From NCBI GenBank assembly GCA_963377175.1, contig CAUJNA010002780.1, positions 1 to 64,000 on the forward strand: a stretch of 64,000 nt of DNA, read 5' to 3'. This document shows positions 1-8,222 of this stretch, piece after piece. Position numbers and translations under genes: made by a program. Each line of letters begins with the position of its first letter. Positions within the stretch are counted from its first letter, which is position 1. Below the pieces are notes generated by a model. It was not told the origin of the DNA, did not search any database, and worked only from the letters and a program-made list of their open reading frames with translations. This DNA is from Effrenium voratum. Lineage: Eukaryota; Sar; Dinophyceae; Suessiales; Symbiodiniaceae.

Positions 1-600
1 CTTTGGAATGACTATGTTGGTCGAGACGCTTTCGAAGAAGAGCTTGGAAAGGATGCGACGAAGCAGTGTATGCGAATTTTCAGAGCAGCCTTGAGTGGAG
101 GAAGTCAGGTACCTCGACAGGTGGTGAAGCAGTGTTTTCCTTTGATCTTGGCTGCAGCAATCACAGATGCAGCAACAGGCGAGAGATTGAACCTTGAGCC
201 GGGCTATGCAGAGAGAAGTGTTTTCGGTGATTTGCAGATTATCCTATTTGTTGCATTTCTGCTTGTGCTATTTCTTTTCATGACAGTATGTGCTTGCTAT
301 GGATGCATGACTTACTTGCAGAAGAGCAGAGCTGTTACAAATCAGCATGTGCAGAATTCAGAAGGCATTTTGCCTGAGAAGATTACAGAGCCTATGCAAG
401 AGAAAGTGTGGGCAACTCACTATGGCCGCCACTACCACTTGAAGAACTGCAAGTGGCTTCTCAAATCAAAGAACGTGGTGCAGATGACGGTGACAGAGGC
501 GAACAAGAAAGACCTCAAGAAGTGTCTTACCTGCCACGGAGGCAGGAATGTGGAAACTCAGAATCGGCCCCAGAAGGCATCTTGCAGCAGGGATGCTTGA
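1..600 (+). CDS. Left-truncated reading frame ending in a membrane anchor and a His/Cys tail (retroelement type)
   Basis: The frame is open from base 1 (no start inside the window) to the TGA at 598-600, so the 5' part is missing. About 80 residues from the left edge there is one strong hydrophobic segment (LQIILFVAFLLVLFLFMTVC) that should span a membrane once. After it comes a charged stretch and a compact motif, HYHLKNC about 28 residues before CLTC, which could bind a metal. The same plan (single anchor, then YHxxxxC and CxxC) recurs at 1520-1801. I associate such tails with the 3' ends of dinoflagellate retrotransposon reading frames; that is recollection of the lineage, not a search. 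A host membrane protein is the alternative. Confidence 0.45.
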   Translation, partial: LWNDYVGRDAFEEELGKDATKQCMRIFRAALSGGSQVPRQVVKQCFPLILAAAITDAATGERLNLEPGYAERSVFGDLQIILFVAFLLVLFLFMTVCACYGCMTYLQKSRAVTNQHVQNSEGILPEKITEPMQEKVWATHYGRHYHLKNCKWLLKSKNVVQMTVTEANKKDLKKCLTCHGGRNVETQNRPQKASCSRDA

Positions 601-896
601 GGACTGAAAAATGATGCAGTCACCAAAGCCCTCAGGTGACCGCTTCCACGGGGACGACGTTTGCTTGCAGCGTTTCACTTTTTTCTGTGAAGAGCAGTCG
701 CCCCAGACCGAAGAGTCTGGATGCCGACTGAAGGGGGGTATCAATCTGTGAGAGATGCACCAAACCCCTTCCTGAACTGGTATGTTCACTCTTTTGGATG
801 CATGCATGTTTGTACCAACGAGCCTTGAATAACTTGGCCGCCGCTCGCATTACAGGTTCAAGTGAGAGGTGAAAAAGTGCCTTTTGCTTTTCTTGG

Positions 897-1513
897 GTGA
901 GAAACCCTAAACATGAAGAGTCAGGTTTGAAGGGATGGTCCAATGCAAACTCAGTTGCGTACTTTGGTCTCACAGAAGATCGGAGTGTGCTTGGAGGAAG
1001 AACTGGAGAACGGGTGAAGTTTGTTTTGGACATGTGTATGTGGCAAGATTTGAAGGTCCTGGTGCATTTCAGCACACCATGTACTGCGGGAAGTTTTTTC
1101 AGGCGTTTGAATTTGCATTTGTACCCTCAGTATAAAAAGAAGTACCAGGCAACGTTGCGCAAACACAGAGAGATGTGGAAACAGATGCCAAATCTGTTTG
1201 AGCCGAGAGGAGATGCACTTTCGTGGAGGAGTGGCCAGAGCAGACGATGCTTTGGAACGAGAGAGTGTATAAGCAGAAGTCAGAGGCATATTGCATGAAA
1301 CAGGAGGTGCAAGTGAGTCGTTGTGTGTTTGACGGGGTGTTTAAACAGTGGAAGTTTGTTTCAAACGAAGTTAGGGTAACCAAAGGTCTTGAAGGTTTTT
1401 GGTGTCCCGGTGAAGGAGGAAACCACTGGCATAAGCAGACTGGTCAAACATACAAAGGATTTTATCCTGCCGAGATGTGTGAGAGGCTCGGAAGGGTTTT
1501 TCTGAGCATCTAA
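897..1513 (+). pseudogene. Decayed retroelement-type domain (STPCTAGS ... EEWPEQTMLW block)
   Basis: Two overlapping frames together read as one protein. The frame open from 897 carries VHFSTPCTAGS near 1063-1095 and a basic helix (YPQYKKKYQATLRKHREMW). Around 1200 the coding signal moves to another frame, which carries EEWPEQTMLWNE, then VFDGVFKQWKF, and ends FYPAEMCERLGRVF before the TAA at 1511-1513. The order of a Ser/Thr-Pro-Cys-Thr-x-Gly motif, a WP..W motif and an FDG motif resembles a domain I recall from dinoflagellate retrotransposon polyproteins; its biochemical role is unknown to me. The frame break marks it as degenerate unless it is a sequencing error. It is followed after 6 bp, in the same frame, by the next ORF. 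Confidence 0.4.
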
Positions 1514-1519
1514 GGTGCA

Positions 1520-1801
1520 ATGGAACCTGAGTTGGCTCTGATTGCCATTTGGGTATTTGGAGTCATGACAGGAGTCATGGTGATGACATGGTGCGTCGGC
1601 CGTACACCACACCTGGAAAGGGTGTGTTTTTCCAGAGTGTGGGCTGATGGTGAAGTCAATGAAGTGGTAATTGTTAGCACTTCGGCAGAGTGCTATCATT
1701 GGAAAGGTTGTGGCCATTTGAAGGGTCGCAAGGTACAGACGTTTTGTTTGTGCAAGGACTGTGAGAGAAATGCACAAAGCAAGAGACGAAAGCGACGCTG
1801 A
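1520..1801 (+). CDS. Small single-pass membrane protein with YHxxxC and CxxC tail
   Basis: This is a 93-residue frame. Residues about 4-26 form one hydrophobic helix (LALIAIWVFGVMTGVMVMTW). The remainder is soluble, with ECYHWKGCGHLK, then CLCKDC and a basic end (SKRRKRR). The His and Cys spacing suggests a small metal-binding knuckle. It begins 6 bp after the stop of the preceding degenerate frame and in the same phase, so it may be the continuation of one retroelement polyprotein interrupted by a stop codon rather than a separate gene. It parallels the end of the frame at 1-600, which suggests two copies of the same element type. Confidence 0.42.
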   Translation: MEPELALIAIWVFGVMTGVMVMTWCVGRTPHLERVCFSRVWADGEVNEVVIVSTSAECYHWKGCGHLKGRKVQTFCLCKDCERNAQSKRRKRR

Positions 1802-2550
1802 GGCGCTATGGTGATGTGAAAGTGCTTGGCGCCTTGTGTGTGAGTTGGCATAGACGAGCATCAGGTCAAGAGGGGGTGTGAAAATAATCACCTCTGATTA
1901 TATGTGGATGACCTGATTGCCCGTGACAAGTTTGGAGATCTGTGCTTGGTGAGTTTGGTGACGTTGTTCATCCCAATCCCTAAGATAGGATGTTGAGCGT
2001 GTTTTGACTGCTTGAGGGCAGGCATGGTCCACATGATACCAGAGAATGACCTGGCGATCATCTTCAGAAGATAGGAAGACCGTGGTGCATGTCTTTTTGG
2101 CCATTGGTTGACTTGTGTGAAGTTGCTTGAGACCTTGGTGCATGGTAGAGACTCATTGGACGATGTCTTGCAACAACGGTGACTGTTGGTCAACTCCTTG
2201 TTAAGTCTTGGGTGAGTCGACTTGGATGTTTTGGGTCGGAGCTTTGTTTTGGGTCCCTTTGGAACTTGAATGAACTTGTTGTGGCAACAACGTGGCTCAA
2301 GGCTTAGCTGGGAGGCCCCTTTTTTCTCCTTAGCAGTGAAGTGACGCTCAACACCGTCTGGCCAAGTACTTGCTGAGAGAAGCGACTCGAGCCAACAAGA
2401 CGCTCAGCGGAGTCGCCGACAAAAGAGCCCAATACTGAGAGAGAGTATCTGCAAAGTTTTTGGTACATATATATAGACACGGTGCTATCTATTTTACCTG
2501 GACAAAGGTGGATATTTTTACACAAGTTGTTTTTTAAAATGGAGCCGACT
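1802..2550. other. No gene recognised
   Basis: Only short frames without recognisable motifs are present on either strand. There is a short AT-rich stretch just before the GC-rich block at 2.55 kb. Confidence 0.5.
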
Positions 2551-2617
2551 TCAACGTGAGGGCCCGCGGAAGCTCACCGACTTGCACACGCGACCTCGAC
2601 GTGACGCAGGCCATGGC

Positions 2618-3660
2618 CTAATGAAGGCCGACGTGGGCCTGCGGGTGCAGGCGCCGGCCGGCGCTGCTTGCGCTCTGGTTGCCCAGCAGCCGCAGCTCCG
2701 GGCCGCTGTCGGGGCCGTGTTGTTGAACACTTGAGCTTGCTCCAGCCAGCCCGCCCAGTTCTTCGCCAAGAAGAGATCGTCCGAGAAGTCGGAGGTGTTG
2801 GTCACGGCGAGCGTGTTGGACGCGAAGAGCTGCGGCGCGGAGACCGTGTCCAAGCTCGTCACGTCGCCGCACACCACGCTGCCTGTCGACACTCCGCCGC
2901 GTGTGGCCGTGAAGGTGCAGTCCAGGCTCTTGCAGTTCAGCGGGCCCGCGGACGCCGCATCGGTGATGGTCAGCGCGACGCCCGTGAGCGCCCCGGTGGC
3001 TGCGAAGCTCGCCGCCGTCGCTGCGCCGGCCGTCAGCGTGCCCGTGGACACGTCGCCCACCGTGGTGAAGTTCCCGGCGTTGGCCGTGTTGTTGATGGTG
3101 AGAGTGCTGCCCTAATTCCGGTGGCCGAGCTCAGCAGGCCCACGCTGGCCGCCCCGGTGATGCTCAGCAAGCTGCCCGGCTCCGGCGACGGTGCCGGTGG
3201 CTGTGAGCGCTGCGCAGGAGACTGCGCCCAAGGCGTCCACGCCCGTTGTGAACACGTCCGTGCAGTTCACGTCGTTGCACAGCAGCTGATCGCAGCCCAC
3301 GTTGCCCTGTGCGGTGAGGCCGTCCAGCGTGGCCAAGCCCGTGAGGGTCAGCAGGTCGGCCAGCAGGTCCGTCACGGAGACCGACTCTCCCTCGAAGGCT
3401 GAGGCCGATCTGCGTGCTGTACTGGTCCAGCGTGCCCGCCGACTGCTGCACCAGCCCGGAGATCGAGCCGCCGAAGGCTCCGAAGTGCCGCGACTCCGCC
3501 TGGCGGCACCGAGAAGTCCAGGCGCGCCGTGCTCCAGACGCCCTGCGCGGGCGTGCCGAGGAAGGTGCCGGTGACGCCCACGTAGTCGTTGTTGGCGGCG
3601 CTGACGTACATCACCAAGTTGGAGGCCGTGCCCAGCCGGTACCGGCAGCCGAAGGATATC
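2618..3660 (-). pseudogene. GC-rich fibre-like (virus-like structural) protein gene, frame-broken
   Basis: On the minus strand one protein can be followed through several frames. Near 3600 it reads MVMYVSAANNDYVGVTG and LDFSVPPGG. Near 3370-3200 it reads SVTDLLADLLTLTGLATLDG, then ALTATGTVAGAG. Near 3170-3120, in a third frame, it reads SLLSITGAASVGLLSSATG. From 3100 to 2750 it reads TLTINNTANAGNFTTVGDVS, GTLTAGAATAASF and ALTGVALTITDAAS. The end, SGPELRLLGNQSASS, stops at 2618-2620. The rhythm of short Gly-, Thr- and Ala-rich strands is that of tail-fibre or beta-helical structural proteins of large DNA viruses or phage-like elements. At least three single-base frame changes are needed. Third codon positions are almost all G or C, unlike the flanks. 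Origin as an inserted algal-virus-like sequence is inference; a host extracellular repeat protein is the alternative. Confidence 0.45.
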
Positions 3661-4140
3661 TTCTTCTTATCTTTTTATTTGTCTTTGTTATCTTTTTTCT
3701 TTATTATTATTTTTCTTTTTATCTTTTTAATTATTTGTAAGTCTTGTTTATAATGCTTTTAATATTTATTTCTTTTTCTTTCTTTTTTATTTTATTATTT
3801 TGTTTGGCAAGGCCCATTTGCTCCAATCGCTGGATTAGCAATAAACGATAGTAGACGACCAGGAGAAACGCTATTATATTATTATCTTATATTAATTTAT
3901 ATTTTTTCTAATGCTTTTTGTCTTTTTAATTACATTTTGTTTATTCTATTATTATATTTGTATCTCATTTTAATATTTATTTTGTATATTATTGAAGTTA
4001 TAGAAGCATTAGATAGGGAATGAAGGGACATCACATATTAGTTCCTAAGAAGTCAATTAGAGAATTATTGTAAAGACTAAGATATGAAAGTAATTAAAAA
4101 GAGATTATTTACTTTTTATTAGTGTTTGAGGTGTAAGGAA
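3661..4140. other. AT-rich block (possible organelle or viral DNA)
   Basis: This stretch is dominated by T-rich tracts and differs sharply from the GC-rich sequence before it and the mixed sequence after it. One plus-strand frame without a Met start is open from 3763 to the TGA at 4021-4023 (86 codons). It is extremely hydrophobic except for a middle portion reading APIAGLAINDSRRPGETLL. That could be a membrane protein remnant or a chance frame in T-rich DNA. I could not recognise cox1, cob, cox3 or an rRNA fragment. Confidence 0.4.
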
Positions 4141-6590
4141 TCATCTCTCTCCATTTGCCTCGTTCCACCGGCTGCATTTGAAGGAGACGGGGGAAGCAAA
4201 GGAGGAAGAAAGACACGACATAATGTCACCCAACTTTCCTGTTCCTTAAGCTACATTTGGAGAGATGGAATGTAGAAATCCTTGACATCCAACCGCCAGG
4301 CAATATATCCTTGAATGGCTTTCTCTTTGTCTCTTTCTGTCGCTTTTCTCACTCCATTTCCTCTCTTTCTCCTCCATCCTTTCCCTCGTACCTCGTCCCT
4401 GGCTCCGGAGCAAAGAGGAGGTGACAGACAGGGAAGGTCATCTCTATTTTCCTTTGCCACATCTTGGATCTTGAAGTGAAAGGAATTAATAGACACGATC
4501 CCCATGTCAGGTCTCTATGTCATCCCTTTCCATTCCTAACAGATTCATGCCACACCTCCAACTCTCGGTGTTAGGCATGGAATGGAAAGGTGTGATGGGT
4601 GATCTATAGGTGAGACGGCTATATCCCTTTCTCTCGTCTCACCATCACCCATCCCTTCTCTCGGTTCCCTCGCTGTCTTTCTCTTCTCTTGTCCTTTCAC
4701 TCTTCATCATCTCATGTCCAATCGATTGAAGAGCGAGGACATAGAGTGAGAGAAGAGTGTGGGAGAGTGAGATGAAAGGAAGAGCTTGCGATGGAAGGAA
4801 TCTCGCCATTATTGGGAGAAATGGGGAGCGAATTAGTGAGTGAACGAACGAAGTGAGTGGGAAGGCGAGCTGTGAGCGGTTAGTGGCTTGACCAAACACA
4901 TGAATTCCTTTCACTTCGTTCCTCACTGTCAAGCCTCTATTCACTTCCCTGTCTCTTTCTCCCTTTCCTTTCGTGTCTTTGCTGTCGACGGCAGGGAGGA
5001 GACAGGTTGGTGGCGGCATTCAGAATTAGTTAAAAAGCCGCCATTGGGAAGCGGTGGGAGTTGAGGTTAGAAGATACCTTTCTCTCAACTCCATTCTTTC
5101 CTATCATGTCCCGTCCATAAATTCCTTAGGGACATGAGGAAGAGCGCCACGCCTTATCTTTGATGGCGTGTAATCTCATATGCTGTGTGGTGAGTCATGA
5201 GGAAGAGATAAGACTCACCTAGAGACACAGCATGGGAAGGGGCATTATGTGAGACCTTTCTTTCTTCTCTGTTGGCTCTCACGTCCCTTCTATCTGTTCT
5301 CCCGTCTTTCCTGTTCCTTCCTCCATCACTTCACACCTATCCATCTCTCTTTCCCATTCTCTCGCTTCTTTCCCTATCAATTTGCGAGAGTTATAGATGG
5401 GAAAGACATGTATCCTGGCTCTCGGTTTTCCAAGTGACATCATGACCGAGAGAACAGACAGGATATAGAAAGGGATGAACTGGCCAGCGGGGAAGCGAAC
5501 AGAGGTGAGCGAAGGATAGGGATGTAGAGCTGTGGATTGACCAAGTGACAGCTATTTCCTCCATCCCGCTCTCTTCCCTTCTTTTCCTCCTTACCATCCC
5601 TTTTCCCTCTTCTATCGGTTAACGGGCTGGACAGAGGACAAGGACAGGAGTTAACCAGAAGAGGTAGGAAAGGGAAAGGTAAAGAAATGGCGCGGCAATG
5701 ACCAAAAGATTTCTAGCTGCCGCGGTCTCATTCCTTAGCCACAGCCTGGAGGCGTGAGTGGCTGGAATGACATGTAATCTCACCCGGCTAATTCCCTTTC
5801 TGGCCGGGCATCTTTCCTGTCTTTTGGTCGCTAATTAAGGAATTTCTATTCTCGCGACCAACAGGAAACAGATAGGGAGAGGCATCTCTCACTTCGTTCG
5901 TAATCCCGGCAATAATCTGTTAGCCAAAAAGCCGGGAGATAGCTCAGGATGAGCGAAAGGGATTATTGGAGGTCATGCCATCCTGATCCTTAGGCATGAC
6001 ACAGAGATACAGGACCTCGCCCTCACTCACTTCGTACCTCCACTCTCGGTTCTCGTTCCTAAGGTGTAGATAGTGAATGAAATGAACGGCAGGGAAGGTC
6101 CTAAAGAGACAGTTCCTTCAAGCCTTACATTCCTACCTCTGGGACTTGTCCCCACCATTTCCTCACGGTCTAATTCATAAGCTGAGGAAGGATGACAACG
6201 AACGAAGAGAGTGAGAGGCAATGAATGAAGACCGCTCACACCGCCAACTCGCTATCACATCCCATTCCTTCCCTATCTTTCCCTTCCTTGGTATCTTCGC
6301 CTGGCGGTGTAATCCCAAGAGCAGGAAAGAAGGAAATGGGAATGTTGGACCTTCCTTGACTGGCGGTTGAACTCAGAGAATGATTCGCGAGTACACGGTC
6401 AACCTTCATTGGTGAGTGAGTGAAGCGAGCGGGAATGGGATCCCTTCACCTCCAATTCTCGGCTCTTGGATCATGTCCTCGCTCTTCATCTGTAGGCTGA
6501 GGTGATGAATGGAGATGAAGAACCCGGACGAAGGAAAGAGACAGAGAGAAGCGACCGGGATATGTAAGAAAAGACGCAAGAGACAAGTTA
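4140..6590. repeat. Block of serial, nested perfect inverted repeats
   Basis: No long coding frame is present. The block is packed with stem-forming repeats, many nested inside one another. Examples checked base by base: 4525-4536 with 4579-4590, containing 4546-4551 with 4574-4579; 4594-4603 with 4644-4653, containing 4609-4616 with 4636-4643; 5105-5112 with 5129-5136; 5180-5188 with 5225-5233, containing 5189-5196 with 5212-5219; 5419-5426 with 5445-5452; 5617-5623 with 5650-5656 inside 5606-5613 with 5657-5664; 5813-5820 with 5861-5868, containing 5826-5831 with 5854-5859; 5972-5979 with 5993-6000. Loops are mostly 10-25 nt. Non-coding dinoflagellate mitochondrial DNA is known to be rich in inverted repeats, so a nuclear copy of mitochondrial DNA is one explanation. 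A repeated foldback element is another. Confidence 0.65.
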
Positions 6591-7010
6591 CGGGGCTACG
6601 GCCCGTACCTTGCCAAACTTTTTTTCCTTCCAAGGCTTCTGCTCAACCGTGGCTCCCTGGGCAGGGCCTTCTGCCAGAACCATTTTTTGGCAATTACGAA
6701 CTTGCCGGTTGCAGCGTCTTTTCTTAGTGGCTGCCCAGGCAGGGGCCCACTTGGGCTGCCAGAATCATTTTTTGGCAAGTTACAAGCAACTGCCTCTTGC
6801 GGTTCCGTGGCTGCTGCACACACATTTTTTGGCAAGTTACGGGCCGTAGACCCCCCGTAATTGTCTTGCGGCGTCTCTTCTCCGTGGCTTCCTGGGCAGG
6901 GCCCTTGGGCTGCCAGACCATTTTTTGGCAAGTTACGGGCCGTAGACTCCCGTAACTTGCCTCTTGCGGCGTCTCTTCTCCGTGGCTCCCTGGGTAAGCC
7001 CAAGCCAAGA
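6590..7010. repeat. Degenerate tandem repeat of about 90-140 bp with internal hairpin
   Basis: Four to five imperfect copies share the elements GTGGCTCCCTGGGCAGGGCC, GGGCTGCCAGA, a run of six T followed by GGCAAGTTAC, and CTTGCGGCGTCTCTTCTCC. The best copy contains a 13-bp perfect stem, 6927-6939 paired with 6949-6961, around a 9-nt loop. The frames reading through it on both strands are repeat artefacts. Confidence 0.6.
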
Positions 7011-7111
7011 CTACTACGTCTGTGTCTGGATGTGTTCTGCTGCCCGTCAAGCCGTACGCTTCGCCCCGCAGCCAGCTTTCCTCCAGTTGCTTCTTCAGCT
7101 GACTTGCTGCG

Positions 7112-8170
7112 TTGCCGCAGAAAGTCCGTGAAGCATGGGGAAGACATTCTGAAGGTGAAGAAAACTGCATTAAGAAGCCTTCTTGCGTGGAGAAGGTTTG
7201 CCAGCGCAAGTGGCCATCATGCTTGGGAGCGACTGCAGCGGCATGGAAACTGATGTTGTGGCAGCAACTGGGGATTGAGTTCATGGTTCAGTTTGCCACC
7301 GATGTGGACCCAGATTGCTGAAAGGTGATTCTTTCCCACAAAAAGGGACCGAGGAGTTGGATATGCTCTTGGAAATGTTTGCAAGAAGTGTGACTTGTAC
7401 ACAGCTGGGTTTCTGTGCCAACCATACAGCAGACTGCCAGAACAAGTAGCTGTTTTCAACCAAGTTTGGGTTACTTTCTGTTTTTTTGCACATATGTCTT
7501 TGCTTAGTTGCTCCTTCCGAAATACGGCGGTCGGGCAGGGGAAATGCGACCAACGTGATTTATCAAAGGCTGTGGTGGACTACATCTGCCGCATGCAACC
7601 GCGTGGATTTGTGCTGGAGAATGTGACGGGCATCCGGAATAAGAAGCACAGGAAGCACTTCAACAAACTTCTGCAGCAGCTCAAGGAATGTCGGCTTCCT
7701 GGGTCGCAGAAGCGGGCCTATGCTGTGAGCTGGCGAATGGTGAACTCCGCGCAAGGGTGTGAAACCAGAAAACCAAAGATGGTCCACTCGCTGCCTGAAA
7801 GCAAGTTCGCTTGCCTGGGCGACTTCTTGGAGAAGGGGCTTCCCAAGGTGGACATCAAGAAGCTTTGCAAAACCAAGCGGAACAACATTTTGGCAGGAAG
7901 GAAGAAGCTTAAGGCGAAGGGTGTTTGGAATCTGGACAGGGACATCATTGACGCAGTTTAATTTGCTGGGGCGATGGCCCTGCTTTGGGTTGGTGCTCCG
8001 CGACTGCAAGGAGCGTGTGAATCTACAGCGAGGCACGACTGACTGGGGTAAACAAAAACGGAAGCGTTGCTGACGCGGATCAAATTCGACTTTTCACAGA
8101 GCGTGGCCCGTGCTTTCAGATTAAGGCTCATCCGCAGTTTTCAGATTAAGGAGCAACCGCAGTGCTTTTT
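7112..8170 (+). pseudogene. C5-cytosine DNA methyltransferase, decayed copy
   Basis: The order of C5-methyltransferase motifs is readable but broken. MLGSDCSGMETD (motif I, SAM binding) lies at about 7219-7255; IEFMVQFATDVDPDC, the usual next strand, is in another frame at 7276-7320. CDLYTAGFLCQPYS is motif IV at about 7386-7430, but the Pro before the catalytic Cys is Leu. After a likely GT-AG intron (about 7447-7538) comes DLSKAVVDYI and RGFVLENVTGI (motif VI, intact ENV). ETRKPKM stands where the Q-R-R motif VIII is expected. DFSQSVAR near 8085-8110 may be the pre-motif IX region also seen in the 14.4-17.6 kb gene. The reading frame changes at least twice and in-frame stops occur, so no functional enzyme is expected from this sequence as written. 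An unrelated family is unlikely given the motif order. Confidence 0.65.
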
Positions 8171-8222
8171 ATTTGAGGCCCCCGGTGCCAGCTGCGTAAC
8201 CGCAGCGAGGTGCAGACTGCTA

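Noticed and set aside
2668..3402. 244-codon plus-strand Arg/Gly-rich frame
   Set aside because: Shadow of the GC-rich minus-strand fibre-like gene.
6590..7010. Resemblance of CCATTTTTTGGCAAG to the dinoflagellate spliced leader core
   Set aside because: The match is partial, lies in a tandem repeat and lacks the spliced leader start; no full leader was seen on either strand.
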